Assembly (NCBI GenBank): GCA_039707655.1
Contig: CM077670.1
Location: 145,556,001-145,620,000, forward strand
Source: Elymus sibiricus
Taxonomy: Eukaryota; Streptophyta; Magnoliopsida; Poales; Poaceae
Length of the DNA stretch: 64,000 nucleotides
Reading direction: 5' to 3'
Under the pieces are notes generated by a model that searched no databases, was not told the DNA's origin, and saw only the letters and a program-made list of their open reading frames with translations. This document shows positions 32,603-44,800 of the stretch, piece by piece. How positions within the stretch are numbered: position 1 is the stretch's first letter; the number at the start of each line of letters is the position of its first letter. A program made the position numbers and the translations under genes.

Positions 32603-32713
32603 AGTCCTACAGAACTCCGCCATGTCACGAATCCACAACAGATCGCAACAACAGACTGCAAAGAATTCGAAGGCATTTGGCAGGAAAATGGGTCAGATAT
32701 AAAAGCATTCGCG
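32603..32713 (+). pseudogene. Long-ORF retroelement, second coding segment
   Basis: The 111 bp between two insertions remain open in the same frame (YRTPPCHEST ... KWVRYKSIR). They include the right TSD of LTR B (32603-32607) and the left TSD of the LARD-like element (TCGCG, 32709-32713). Confidence 0.7.
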
Positions 32714-34782
32714 TGTAACACCCCTATGTATAAAGCTACAGTAATCCATCATGATTATGCTAACTCAATTTGCTTTGTAGTGCTTGATCATATTGGATTC
32801 ATATCTCATTTCAAATTCCACCTCTGAAATCAATTCAAATTGCAAGTGAAATTTAAAGTTGCACAAACATGGCTGCAAAATAGTTCATCATTTAGCAGAT
32901 ATTCCATAACAATTATTTGTCAAGGAAAACAACATCACTTATTTGCTTAAATGGGCTATAGCAATTATAACAGTGCCAAAACAGCATTTTTAAATGCTTT
33001 TCCAATTATGAAAAAGTCAAACAAATTCATATGCCTCCTAAATTTTTGTGAGAGTGCCAAATATTGCACTGCATTTATGTGGCCAAGCTCCATATTTTTG
33101 CAAAGTCATTTGGTGGCTTAATAAAATGCAAATGGTGTCTGTTTAAAAGAAACAGAAAAAGAAAAAGGGAAAGGCCTAAACCTACTGTGCTTGTGGGCTT
33201 AAGTGGGTATAGTGGCCGGCCCAGCCCAGCACCGTCACCATCAACCTCTTGCGCCTCTCTCTCTCCTCGCTATCGCCACGTTCACACCACCCACAGCCGG
33301 CCCCCTCTCCCGCTGCTCGACAGCGCGCCGCCGCTCCCGCCCCTGGGTGGATAAGGGGCAGCGCCCTGCACCCCTGACCCCCTCTGGCCTCACTCCTCCT
33401 CCTCCCACGCGCTCCCTCCATCGCTCTCCCTCTCTCCCGAGCGCGGCCATGGCTTCTGCTCCGTGATTCTCGCGGCCACCTTCGCCCCTGCGCCTCACCG
33501 CCGTGCCAGAATGCTCCGCCGTCGTCTGCTACCCCGTCCAGCGCTGCCATTTCGAGCACCTCGCCTCCGCAGCGAGCCCCCCCCGTCTTCCCCTTCGGTC
33601 GCCGGAGATCGCCGCCACCACGCCGTCTTCCCCAGGCTTTCCCCGAGCCCATTTAGCTCACCTGCAGGCTCTCTGTGAGCCCACCTTCCCTCTCCCTCTT
33701 CCTCTGTGTTCCCGCGTGCCCACCAGCTAGCTCCCGTCGGAGTCGTGCTACGGCCGCCGCCATGACTGCGAGCACCGCGCTCCCGAGCCTCTGTGGCCTC
33801 GTCCGCCCACCGTAGCGAGCTCCTAGTGAGCCGTAGGTCCTGCCTAGCTGCTGAGAGCACCCGAGAGTGATCCGTAGCTGCGCACCCGTTCGAGCCCGAG
33901 CGCAGTCGTCGCCGGCCATCCTTGGTCCAGCCACCTCCGGCCACTTCAGCCCCCGCGACCGCCGCCGTTAGATGCGCGAGTGCACCGACAACCCGTAGAG
34001 CCCAGCCATGGGTCCGGAGACCCCCTGTAGACAAATCCCGCCACCCTCCCGAGCCTCCGCCGTGTTTTTTGGCGCCGGTGGCTGAACGCCGGCCGCCCCG
34101 CCGAAGTGGCTGGCCTGGGGCCCACACTGGATCCCTGCCAGTGGGCCCCGTGGGTCCCGTTGGCTGGGTTGACCTGGTCAACCCTGCTGACTGGGCAGCT
34201 TGGGTCACTGACAGGTGGTCCCCACATTTAATTAAAATGTTTTTATAAATAATTAAACTGTTAATTAAAATGTGTCACTGACAGTGGGGTCCCACTTGTC
34301 AGTTTGACCAGTCAACTGCCAGAGTTGACTACTGACTGGGCTTTGACTGGCCCCACATGTCATTGACTGTGGCTGGCTCTGCCCTGTGTAACAAAAGTAA
34401 TTCACTGTTTAAATTTCGAATTAATTAATTAAAACAATTTCAGAATATTGCTAAAACTTTGAAAAATCATATAAAATAAACCGTAGCTCAGATGAAAATA
34501 TTTTCTATATGAAAAATGATTAGAAAAATCTAACGAATCCGTTTACGTCATCTGCATGCATGTTAGATTCCCCTAAGTAGCTGAACCTGTAACTTTATGC
34601 CTATTTCTGACAGATAAATATTGTCTGACTACCGGTTAATAAGTCCAGTTTAATTCCTAATTTGACTAAATGGCTTAGAGATGCATTAGGTCACCCCTGC
34701 ATTGCATTTTTCCATGTCACGCTTTGTGATTGCAATTGTATGCTTGTATTTATTTGTTTCCTCCCTCTTTTCTCTCCGGTAG

Positions 34783-34854
34783 ACCACGATACTGATGTGA
34801 CCCCTAAGGACTACCACACCACCGACGACCCCTCTGTCACCGCAGAGCTTCCAG
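34783..34854 (+). other. Exon-like coding segment inside the 5' LTR (copy at 39855-39926)
   Basis: A pyrimidine-rich tract ending CTCTCCGGTAG precedes 72 bases with GC-biased third positions, reading HDTDVTPKDYHTTDDPSVTAE in one frame. It is followed by CCAG/GCAAGC, a possible GC-type donor. The 3' LTR copy keeps the frame with a few changes. Its phase (two bases in, one base out) fits the later segment at 36371. Confidence 0.3.
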
Positions 34855-35160
34855 GCAAGCAAACCCCCTTGATCATTCCTATATTGCCCATTCTTTCTCT
34901 CTCGTGCTTGCATTAGATTTTGCTACTGTTGTCCGAGAGCTCCTATTCTGATGAATAGCCTGTTTTTGTAACTGCTATTGATAATTTACTTGCTATCCTA
35001 AATGCTTAGTATAGGTTGGTTAGTGATCCATCAGTGGCCCCTCACCCTTGTCCCTGTTGCTCCGCTTTGTTACCGGTGCCTCGATCAGTATGATCGATGT
35101 ACAGAGCCCGACACATCACCGGCACTCCCCCTTAGTTGTACGACTCTGCAGAGCTACTAT

Positions 35161-35395
35161 CGAGTGCCGAGGGTGATACCTCGTATCTCACTCCTGATGA
35201 TATCTCTGTAGTGTAGCTAATCGGTTGTGGATTGCCGAGGGTGATTTCTCCGTCACCACTTCCGATGATGACTCTGTCGTGCACCCCTCAAGTGTGGACC
35301 ACCGAGGGTGATTCTTCCTGGTTCTCCTTGATGGATTACATCGAGTAGGAATCCATCGAGGGTGATTCCTCGGGTTCCCCCTTGATGTTTTGGAC
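35161..35395 (+). repeat. Four diverged ~55-70-bp tandem units in the LTR (copy at 40232-40466)
   Basis: Each unit contains (C/A)CGAGGGTGAT(T/A)CCTC followed by a CTCC..TGATG box; the four boxes start near 35167, 35235, 35299 and 35357. Confidence 0.65.
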
Positions 35396-36370
35396 ACAAG
35401 ATTACCACGACTTTTACCTCAGACCTTTGTTGAAGTCGGGTCGGCCCCGCGGGGTACCCGCGAGAGTTATGGAAGTCGGGTTGAACGTGAGGGTACCCGC
35501 GAGTTAATGACGCAGCGCGGCCGGGGAGGCAGAGACCGCCCCAGGAGAGGGATGGCCTGGCCCTTGCCGCAAGTCCGCGAGACGGGGCGACAGGATCACT
35601 GATCATTACCGCGAGCTCCCAACACACTAATGGGTTTGGATATGTGATCTGAGTAGGCCTCTGGCCTTTTCGCACTAACCACCATGCGGGTTAGTACTCG
35701 GCATCGTACGTTTCTTCCGAAAGCTCTGTCAGACGTCTAGTTCATCATTGTGGCACGGTCGGATCACGCCATCTAGGAGAGTGGTGGTGCTGGTATTCAC
35801 CCTGCGCACAACAACCCGGAGTGCAAAGGGCGATGGGCCCAAGACCCCTGAGCACTTAGGACGTAGACCGGCGGGGACCTCTCTGCGGAACCTAGGTAGG
35901 GCTACGGTGTGTTGATCAGCCGAGGCCGGGCATGACCAGGAAAAGTGTGTCCGGCCAGAGTTAATCGAGCGTGTTGGGTAAGTTGGTGCACCCCTGCAGG
36001 GAAGTTATCTATTCGAATAGCCGTGTCCACGGTAAAAGGATGCTCGGAGTTGTATCCCGATCAACTACAACTTGAACTGGATACTTGTCTATTTAATTGA
36101 TATAAAGGCTCTGGGATCGTTTTCTCGCAGGGAGTCAAGGAAGGATCTCTGGGCATTGCTACTACTTACTTATTGCTTTATTATATGCTAATCTGCACTC
36201 TTCTAATGCCGCAAGACGCTGGAAGATGCTAGTGTTCGATAGGCTAGGTCTTCCCTCTATTCTGGCATTTCTGCAGGCTAGTCCTGATGTAAGTCTTGCA
36301 ATTACTTTGGATGAGTACTCACGGTTGTTTTGCCACCCCCTTTTTCCCCATACCCGATTGATGCGATCAG

Positions 36371-36462
36371 ATGACGGAGCCCAGGAGCCAGCTGATCCCG
36401 CCGATGGCTACTACTACACCAACGGAGCCTACTACTACATGGAGACCGCCGACCAGGAGTAG
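36371..36462 (+). other. Exon-like final coding segment inside the 5' LTR (copy at 41492-41583)
   Basis: After an acceptor-like GATGCGATCAG the sequence reads DDGAQEPADPADGYYYT, then NGAYYYMETADQE and TAG. Codon choice is strongly GC3. The 3' LTR copy is the same length and open, with three amino-acid differences. It looks like coding sequence, yet I know no LTR-encoded protein like it. Confidence 0.3.
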
Positions 36463-36766
36463 TTTCGGAGGCTCCCAGGCAGGAGGCCTGCGCCTTTTCG
36501 ATCTAGATGTCGTTGTTTTGCTCAGCCTTCTTAAGGCCACCTTCTCTAATTATGTCTGTACTCAGATACTGATGCTTCCACTGACTCTTGCGTAACTCGA
36601 GCTTATGTATTCGAGCCCTCGAGGCCCCTGGCTTGTAATATAAAGCTTGTATTATTTTAATTTGTGTCTAGAGTTGTGTTGTGATATATTCCCGTGAGTC
36701 TCTGATCTTGATCGTGCGCATTTGCGTGTATGATTAGTGCATGGCCGAGTCGGGGGCGTCACAAGT

Positions 36767-36778
36767 TGGTATTAGAGC
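36767..36778 (+). other. Primer binding site, initiator-Met type
   Basis: TGGTATTAGAGC differs by one base from the usual TGGTATCAGAGC and lies 3 bases after the 5' LTR end. Confidence 0.8.
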
Positions 36779-37393
36779 CGACTGCCTGTAGGTAGCCCCC
36801 TTTCCAACTCCTTGGCCGAAGTTGAGTCTAGTCTTTGAAAAACTATTTTACTAACTATGTTGTGTGGCTTACGGGCCCACATCGCAAATGGATAGGATTA
36901 GGATCTTTTATTCCTCTTCCTTACTCTGGGACTCTGATGTCTCTTCTATTCGGGTTAAAGTTTTGCTAACTCTAATTCTAGGTTCTCGTAACGACTTCAT
37001 TCCGGAGAGCCACTCATTCCCGATCATCCCTGGATATTTCAAGATATCCCGAAGCACTCTTCGATGCTTTCCCGAGACCCTTGTGCTCATCACTTTTGCG
37101 ATTTCCTACCACCGATAAATCCCCGTGGATAACTACATATCCTTGCTGTTCATACATTCATTCCCAGTTGCTCTTGAATTTCTTCGCCCCTTTACCTAAA
37201 TGGTTATCTACTTGCTATCTTGTCATGGATATCATGATCTGCTTGTCCTTGGGAAGGATATACTCCTAATACTTGTGTATAAACACATTTTCCTGTCCAT
37301 TGGTCTGATTAATCCATTAATCACATTTTCCTTCCGTTGGTCTGTTTAACCTTATTGTGGTCTATATGATCTAAGTGGTAATAATTCCCTGCT
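36779..37393 (+). other. LARD-like element leader
   Basis: No coding frame with motifs. The gag gene expected here is absent. Confidence 0.6.
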
Positions 37394-37822
37394 TTGGTAA
37401 ACACCACCGCGGGCCAATGTCAAGCCTGCTTGTTCAGCCCCATTGTCACCATTGAGATTGAAGGGTTGGAATTTTATGCATATCCCATTATTTTGGAATC
37501 TTCTAAAATTGACCTCATTCTGGGTATGGATTGGTTGAAAGCTCATACTGCTTCAATCGATTGTGTCACTAAAGTCGTCCAACTCCTGCATCCTTCGGAT
37601 GAGATAGTAAACTACCATGCTTATCTTATACGAGATGCCGAAGCCCAAATTTATTCCCTGAATGCGTTGAACGCTTCATCTTTTATGGGAATCGAAAACG
37701 TTCCAGTCGTTCATGACTTCCAAGATGTATTTCTAGAAGAACTTCCAGGAATACCCCAATCTCTTTCCTTCTACCTCCAAATTCTCGGGACGAGAATTTC
37801 TTTTAGAGGAGGAGAATTGTAA
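37394..37822 (+). pseudogene. Gypsy protease C-terminal fragment
   Basis: The frame contains IEGLEFYAYPIILESSKIDL, then ILGMDWLKAHTASIDC, the C-terminal half of a retropepsin of the chromovirus/Tekay kind. It then has VPVVHDFQDVFLEELPGIP, the usual beginning of the RT segment. At about 37755 it jumps to ILGTRISFRGGEL, the normal end of the polyprotein, and the stop is formed by the first bases of the 3' LTR. The protease active-site Asp motif is missing. So one deletion removed gag and the protease start, and another removed RT, RNase H and integrase. Confidence 0.75.
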
Positions 37823-40800
37823 CACCCCTATGTATTAGGCTACAGTAATCCATCATGATTATGCTAAGTCAATTTACTTGATCATATTGGATTCATATCT
37901 AATTTCAAATTCCACCTCTGAAATCAATTCAAATTGCAAGTGAAATTTAAAGTTGCACAAACATGGCTGCAAAATAGTTCATCATTTAGCAAATATTCCA
38001 TAACAATTATTTGTTAAGGAAAACAACATCACTTATTTGCTTAAATGGGCTATAGCAATTATAACAGTGCCAAAACAGCATTTTTAAATGCTTTTCCAAT
38101 TATGAAAAATTCAAACAAATTCAAATGCCTCCCAAATTTTTGTGAGAGTGCCAAATATTGCAGTGCATTTATGTGGCCAAGCTCCACATTTTTGCAAAGT
38201 CATTTGGTGGCTTAATAAAATGCAAATGGTGTCTGTTTAAAAGAAACAGAAAAAGAAAAAGGGAAAGGCCTAAACCTACTGTGCTTGTGGGCTTAAGTGG
38301 CTACAGTGCCCGGCCCAGCCCAGCACCGTCACCATCAACCACCGGCTCCTCTCTCTCTCCTCGCTGTCGCCGCGGGCGCACCACCCACAGCCGGCCCCCT
38401 CTCCCGCTGCTCGACAGCGCGCCGCCGCTCCCGCCCCTGGGTGGATAAGTGGCAGCGCCGTGCACCCCTGACCCCCTCTGGCCTCACTCCTCCTCCTCCC
38501 ACGCGCTCCCTCTATCGCTCTCCCTCTCTCCTAGCGCGTCCATCTCTTCTACCCCATGAATCTCACGGCCACCTTCGCCCCTGCGCCTCGCCGCCATGCC
38601 AGAACGCTCCGCTGTCGTCTGCTACCCCGTCCGGCGCCGCCATTTCGAGCACCTCGCCTCTGCAGCGAGCCCCACGACCCCGTCTTCCCCTTCGGTCGCC
38701 GGAGATCGCCGCCACCACGCCGTCTTCCCCAGGCTTTCCCCGAGCCCATTTAGCTCACCTGCAGGTTCTCTGTGAGCCCTCCTTCCCTCTCCCTCTTCCT
38801 CTGTGTTCCCGCATGCCCACCAGCTAGCTCCCGTCGGAGGCGTGCTACGGCCGCCGCCATGACTGCGAGCACCGCGCTCCCGAGCCTCCATGACTGCGAG
38901 CACCGCGCTCCCGCCTAGCTGCTTAGAGCACCCGAGAGCGAGCCGTAGCTGCACGCCCGTTCGAACCCAAGCGCGGTCGTCGCCGGCTGTCCTTGGTCCG
39001 GCCACCTCCGGCCACTTCAGCCCCCGCGACCGCCGCCGTTAGATGCGCGAGAGCGCCCGCAGCCCGTAGAGCCTAGCCACGGGTCCGGAGACCCCCTGTA
39101 GACGAATCCCGCCGCCCTCCCGAGTGTCCGCCATGTTTTTTGGCGCCGGCTGCTGAACGCCGGCCGCCCCGCCGACGTGGCTGGCCTGGGGCCCACACTG
39201 GGTCCCTGCCAGTGAGCCCTGTGGGTCCCGTTGGCTGGGTTGACCTGGTCAACCCTGCTGACTGGGCAGCTTGGGTCACTCACAGGTGGTCCCCACGTTT
39301 AATTAAAATGTTTTTATAAATAATTAAACTGTTAATTAAAATGTGTTACTGACAGTGGGGTCCCACTTGTCAGTTTGACCAGTCAACTACCAGAGTTGAC
39401 TACTGACTGGGCTTTGACTGGCCCCACATGTCATTGACTGTGGCTGGCTCTGCCCTGTGTAACAAAAGTAAGTCACTATTTAAATTTCGAATTAATTAAT
39501 TAAAACAATTTCAGAATATTGCTAAAACTTTGAAAAATCATATAAAATAAACCGTAGCTCAGATGAAATTGTTTTGTATATGAAAAATGATGAGAAAAAT
39601 CTAACGAATCCGTTTATGTCATCTGCATGCATGTTAGATTCCCCTAAGTAGCTGAACCTATAACTTTAGGCCTGTTTCTGGCAGATAAATAGTGTCTGAC
39701 TACCGGTTAATAATTCCAGTTTAATTCCTAATTTGACTAAATGGCTTAGAGATGCATTAGGTCACCCCTGCATTGCATTTTGCCATGTCATGCTTTGTGA
39801 TTGCATTTGTATGCTTGTATTTATTTGTTTCCTCCCCCTCTTCTCTCCGGTAGACCCCGACACTGACATGACCCCTGAGGACTACCACACCATCGACGAC
39901 CCCTCTGTCACCGCAGAGCTTCCAGGCAAGCAAACCCCCTTTATCATTCCTATATCGCCCTATCTTTCTCTCTCGTGCTTGCATTAGATTTTGCTACTGT
40001 TGTCCGAGAGCTCCTATTCTGATGCATAGCCTGTTTTTGTAACTGCTATTGATATTTTACCTGCTATCCTAAATGCTTAGTATTGGTTGGTTAGTGATCC
40101 ATCAGTGGCCCCTCACCCTTGTCCCTGTTGCTCCTCTTTGTTACCGGTGCCTCGATCAGTAGGATCGATGTATAGAGCCCGACACATCACCGGCACTCCC
40201 CCTTAGTTGTACGACTCTGTAGAGCTACTATCGAGTGCCGAGGGTGATACCTCGTATCTCACTCCTGATGATATCTCTGTAGTGTAGCTAATCGGTCGTG
40301 GATTGCCGAGGGTGATTGCTCCGTCACCACTTCCGATGATGACTCTGTCGTGCAACCCCTCAAGTGCGGACCACCGAGGGTGATTCTTCCTGGTTCTCCT
40401 TGATGGATTACATCGAGTAGGAATCCATCGAGGGTGATTCCTCGGGTTCCCCCTTGATGTTTTGGACACACGGTTACCAGGACTTTTACCTCAGACCTTT
40501 GTTGAAGTCGGGTCGGCCCCGCAGGGTACCCGCGAGAGTTATGGAGGTTGGGTTAACCGTGAGGGTACCCGCGAGTTAATAAAGCGGCGCGGCCTTGCAG
40601 GCAGAGACCTCCCCAGGAGAGGGATGGGCCTGTCCCTTGCCGCAAGTCCGCGAGATGGGGCGACAGGATCACTGATCGTTACCACGAGCTCCCAACACAC
40701 TAATGGGTTTGGATATGTGATCTGAGTAAGCCTCTGGCCTTTCGCACTAACCACCACGCGGGTAAGCACTCGGCATCATATGTTTCTTCCGAAAGCTCTG

Positions 40801-41884
40801 TCAGACGTCTAGTTCAGCGTTGTGGCACGGTCGGATTGTGCCATCCAGGAGAGAGGTGGTGCTGGTATTCACCCTGCACACAATGACCCAGAGTGCAAAG
40901 GGCGATGGGCCCAAGACCCCTGAGCACTTAGGATGTAGACCGGCGGGGACCTCTCTACGGAGCCTAGGTAGGGCTACGGTGTGTTGATCAGCTGAGGCCG
41001 GGCATGACCAGGAAACGTGTGTCTGGCCAGAGTTAATCGAGCGTGTTGGGTAAGTTGGTGCACCCCTATAGGGAAGTTATCTATTCGAATAACCGTGTCC
41101 ACGATAACAGGACGCTCGGAGTTGTATCCCGATCAACTACAACTTGAACTAGATACTTGTGTACTTAATTGATATTAAGGCTCCGGGGTCGCTTTCTCGT
41201 AGGGAGTCGAGGAAGGATCTCTGGGCATTGCTACTACTTACTTATTGCTTTATTATATGCTAATCTGCACTCTTCTAATGCTGCAAGACGCTGGAAGATG
41301 CTAGTCTTTGATAGGCTAGGCCTTCCCCTCTATTATGGCATTTCTGCAGTCTAGTCCATAGATACAGCCCCCTCTTTGGATACCGATGCATAAATAAACT
41401 AGTTCTGATGTAAGTCTTGCGAGTACTTTGGATGATTACTCACGGTTGCTTTGCTACTCCCTTTTTCCCCATACCCGATTGATGCGATCAGATGACGGAG
41501 CCCAGGAGCCAGCTGATCCCGCCGATTGCTACTACTACACCGATGGAGCCTACTACTACGTGGAGACCGCTGACCAGGAGTAGTTTTGGAGGCTCCTAGG
41601 CAGGACGGCTGCGCCTTTTCGATCTAGATGTCGTTGTTTTGCTCAGCCTTCTTAAGGCCACCTTGTCTAATTATGTCTGTACTCAGATACTGATGCTTCT
41701 GCTGACTCTTGTGTAACTCGAGCTTATGTATTCAAGCCCTTGAGGCCCCTATCTTGTAATATAAAGCTTGTATTATTTTAATTTTTGGCTAGAGTTGTGT
41801 TGTGATATCTTCCCGTGAGTCTCTGATCTTGGTCGTGCGCATTTGCGTGTATGATTAGTGCATGATTGAGTCAGGTGCGTCACA
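37818..41884 (+). repeat. 3' LTR of the LARD-like element
   Basis: Starts TGTAACACCCCTATGTATTAGG and ends GTGCGTCACA. It matches the 5' LTR along its whole length and repeats its internal features (exon-like segments at 39855-39926 and 41492-41583, tandem units at 40232-40466). Confidence 0.9.
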
Positions 41885-44800
41885 TCGGGAAAAATATCAG
41901 ATTTTGTTCACATTTACACCACCGTGGACTGACTGCATTGCCAAGGGCTGCATCAATGAAGGTGATGAGAGGGTTAGGCCACCACCACCTCTTAATGCTC
42001 ACCCAGATTCTCTGAAGACAGTCGATGATTTCCCTCAGGAAGCAGCTAAGAGCGAAAAGGTCAAAGCCAAGCGTGAAGCAAAAGAAGCCAAGGGCAAGCA
42101 AGTTGAGGCTGAGAACATTGTTCTGACCAAGCAAGATGTGAAGAAGAAACAGGAGCTGGCCTCTGCTTCTAAAGCAAGCTGCTTAAAGAAGTCTGAACCT
42201 TCAAGTGCAGCAGCGCCACGAAGGAAAACTATCACCAAGAGAACCAAGAAGGCAGCATCTGATTCTTCCGATGACTCGTCCAGCGAGGAAAATGTTGCTG
42301 ATGAAAAGCTACAGTATGATAAGCTGTCCATTCTTGATAAGCCATCTCAGAGTCCTTCCACAGCGAAGGTTTTTCCATCTCCATGAAGATCTCCAAGACA
42401 TGCTTTGGAGCCAACTGCTAGTAAACCTTCGGGTTCTGCTCCTCCGAAGAGTTTGACCAAGACTGCAGTGAAGAGAAAGCTGCAGGCTACCAAAGAAAAT
42501 GATGATCCTGCCAAGAAGGCAGAATCCATTGTCTGGCTATCATAGAGGAATCGGAGAAGTATGAGTTCAAATACATCAGCAATGTCATTGATAGTGCAAC
42601 CTACGATGCTAAATCTGAAGAGATGAGCAGTTTGGGTCTGCCTGATGATGTTACCGAGCTGGTAATGAAACATTTCACTGAGCTGAAGAAAATCTCAAAG
42701 AAGCTCAACAAGGTAGTGAAAAACAAACAAGTGTTGGAGAATATGAAGAAAGAGGCCAAGACTGAATATGAGCAGAAGGTCATGAACAAAGAAGTAGCGG
42801 AAATCATGAAAGCTTTGAGTGTCATTCGGAACAACAAAGTTGAGTGGCATTCCCGAATGCAGATGGACATTTCTCAGCTTTGTGACCAAAGAAATGAGGA
42901 GATCGAGCGTCAGGATGATCTTTCTCGACGTAGAATTAAGGAAGAGAAGCGCCAGAAGGCAAAGGCAAGGGCTAGCAAGCCGAAAGAAAATAAAGATCGC
43001 TGCCTTATGACTGTTGCCATTAATGCTGTCCTGCTAAGTTCAAGTGCTCCTTTGCAGCAAGTTCCACCATTTCCACCCCACGAGGAAGAAACTCAGCAGC
43101 AAGTTGGCACCCAGGAAGTCATCATTCCAGTGCCAGAGGCCCATGATCAAAGACTTGAAGCATTTGAGGTCTTCTTAGAGAAATCAGATGATGGAAATGC
43201 TTCACCCAAGCAGCAAGCTCCAGTAGATGAAACAGATGAAGAGATTGAGTTTGAGAAAGCCGATCCGTCACCTTCGAAGTCTTTGCTAGTTGAGCCCTCC
43301 GAACCAAGCAAGGAGGAGAAAGATCAGATTGAGGGGGAGAAAATGCTTCCCGAGAGAAAATACCCTTGGTCAAATCCTCTGATGTCCCTACTCAGATGGA
43401 TGTTGATGCTGCTCCTCGTTCCACTACATACCAGTTGAAAGAGGAAGAAAAGAAACCTGATGAGCCGGTGGCTCAAGATGTTGCACCACCAGTTGTTTCC
43501 CATCGCTCCGAGCATGAGGTCATTGTGGCTCCATCTATTGATGACGAAGTGAAAGAAAAGGCCCTAGAGCCAGATAACCAGAAAGCCGCTGAAGGAGTTT
43601 CAGCAAGCAAAATGATGGCACTTCATGTTCTTCAAGGCCATCAGTGAAAGGAAAGTCAAGGAAGGGTTCTGCTCCTCTCAAGCCCATCGATGAGGATGTG
43701 CCTACGCCTGATGATGTTTGGACCTGGTGCATGGCTGAGGAAGAATCTCTGCGAAATCCTTTGGAAAATTTCCCTCTGTTTCCAGTGGAGACTGGTCTGA
43801 ATGGACCATCCTTCAACGAGCAGCTTCATCACTCGAAGCTTGCGTTTTTCGGAACCATTCATATAAAGGGGAGAGAACATCTTTTTCACCAAGGTTCTGG
43901 ACTCAGGAACATGCCATGTATTATGCTCGCATTCTGTACTTCAAGAATTGGGTATTCAAGCACAAGATTCTTGATTTTGCGGAACTTGAAGGATTGCCCT
44001 ATTTCCACCAAACCATTGAACAGCTTGATCAAGTTTTCATGAAGGGATTTTTGCACTTCAATCATGGCTCGAACAGAGAGGTTATTCTTCAGTTCTATGC
44101 TACCTTGTATATCTCAGGAGACTTGGCTGACAGCAGCACCTAGGTTCTCGAATGGATGACCGAGGAAGAAAAGATCACATGCTCTACCGATTAGTTCACA
44201 GCTTTGCTGAATTTTCCTCGCTTTGAATTTGATGAGACACGTGAACACTGATTGCATTGCTGGGAGGTCTCAGAAGCTCAAATTCATCTGCTGATGGGTC
44301 TAGAGATTGTTGGAGATGCATGAACTGAGGCAAATCAGAAGAATTTGGCATATGAAAACAAGGTGTTATTCTACATCCCGTGTAATTCAGTCACTCCAAC
44401 AAACAAACCTAAAACCATTGGTGGTATTGTGGCGAATGCTCTTCATGCTATATCTCTTGACATTCAGTTTGATCTGCCCGACCTTTTCATTCGGAACTTG
44501 GCATACGCAGCTGACAATACTCAGGCTTTGAAGCCATATGCTCCATGGGTTATGCATGCCATCGAGCAACTCACAGGAAAGAAGTTCCTTTGCCTGAATG
44601 TGCCAAAAGTTTTCACTCCGGCGACACTCTTCCGATTGTCAAAGACATCAGCAAAGGAAAGACACCAATTGATGCTGCTAGATCTGCTTCAGCACAAGCA
44701 CTGAAGGATAAGAAGGTCACTGTTGAGATTCCTATGGAAGAAAATCCTTCGCTCTATGAGATTTGTCTTCGCACTCAGCAGGCTCTTGAGAGTCACATCA

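Larger units (their letters stand above)
32714..36763 (+). repeat. 5' LTR of the LARD-like element
   Basis: Low-GC start, a GC-rich segment (33225-34200) and a TATA box TATAAAGG at 36101-36108, followed by AATATAAAGCTTG near 36640. It differs from the 3' LTR by small indels: 5' has about 25 extra bases near 33800, and the 3' copy has about 50 extra near 41350. Many GC-rich open frames occur on both strands and are not credible genes, but two short exon-like segments (34783-34854, 36371-36462) deserve separate mention. Confidence 0.9.
32714..41884 (+). mobile_element. LARD-like LTR element: 4-kb LTRs, 1-kb internal region
   Basis: 5' LTR 32714-36763 (4,050 bp) and 3' LTR 37818-41884 (4,067 bp), both TGTAACACCCC...GCGTCACA. 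Flanks are TCGCG (32709-32713) and TCGGG (41885-41889), a TSD with one mismatch. The PBS is of iMet type (36767-36778) and a purine run (AGAGGAGGAGAA) precedes the 3' LTR. The internal 1,054 bp keep only a leader and a protease fragment; gag, RT, RNase H and integrase are absent. Very long LTRs with little or no coding content are known in Triticeae as LARDs. I do not assign a family name. Confidence 0.9.

Noticed and set aside
33182..34248. GC-rich frames up to 237 codons in the LARD LTR (also 38297-39283)
   Set aside because: They overlap on both strands, have only Pro/Ala/Arg/Gly-type composition and no motif. I treat them as effects of high GC.
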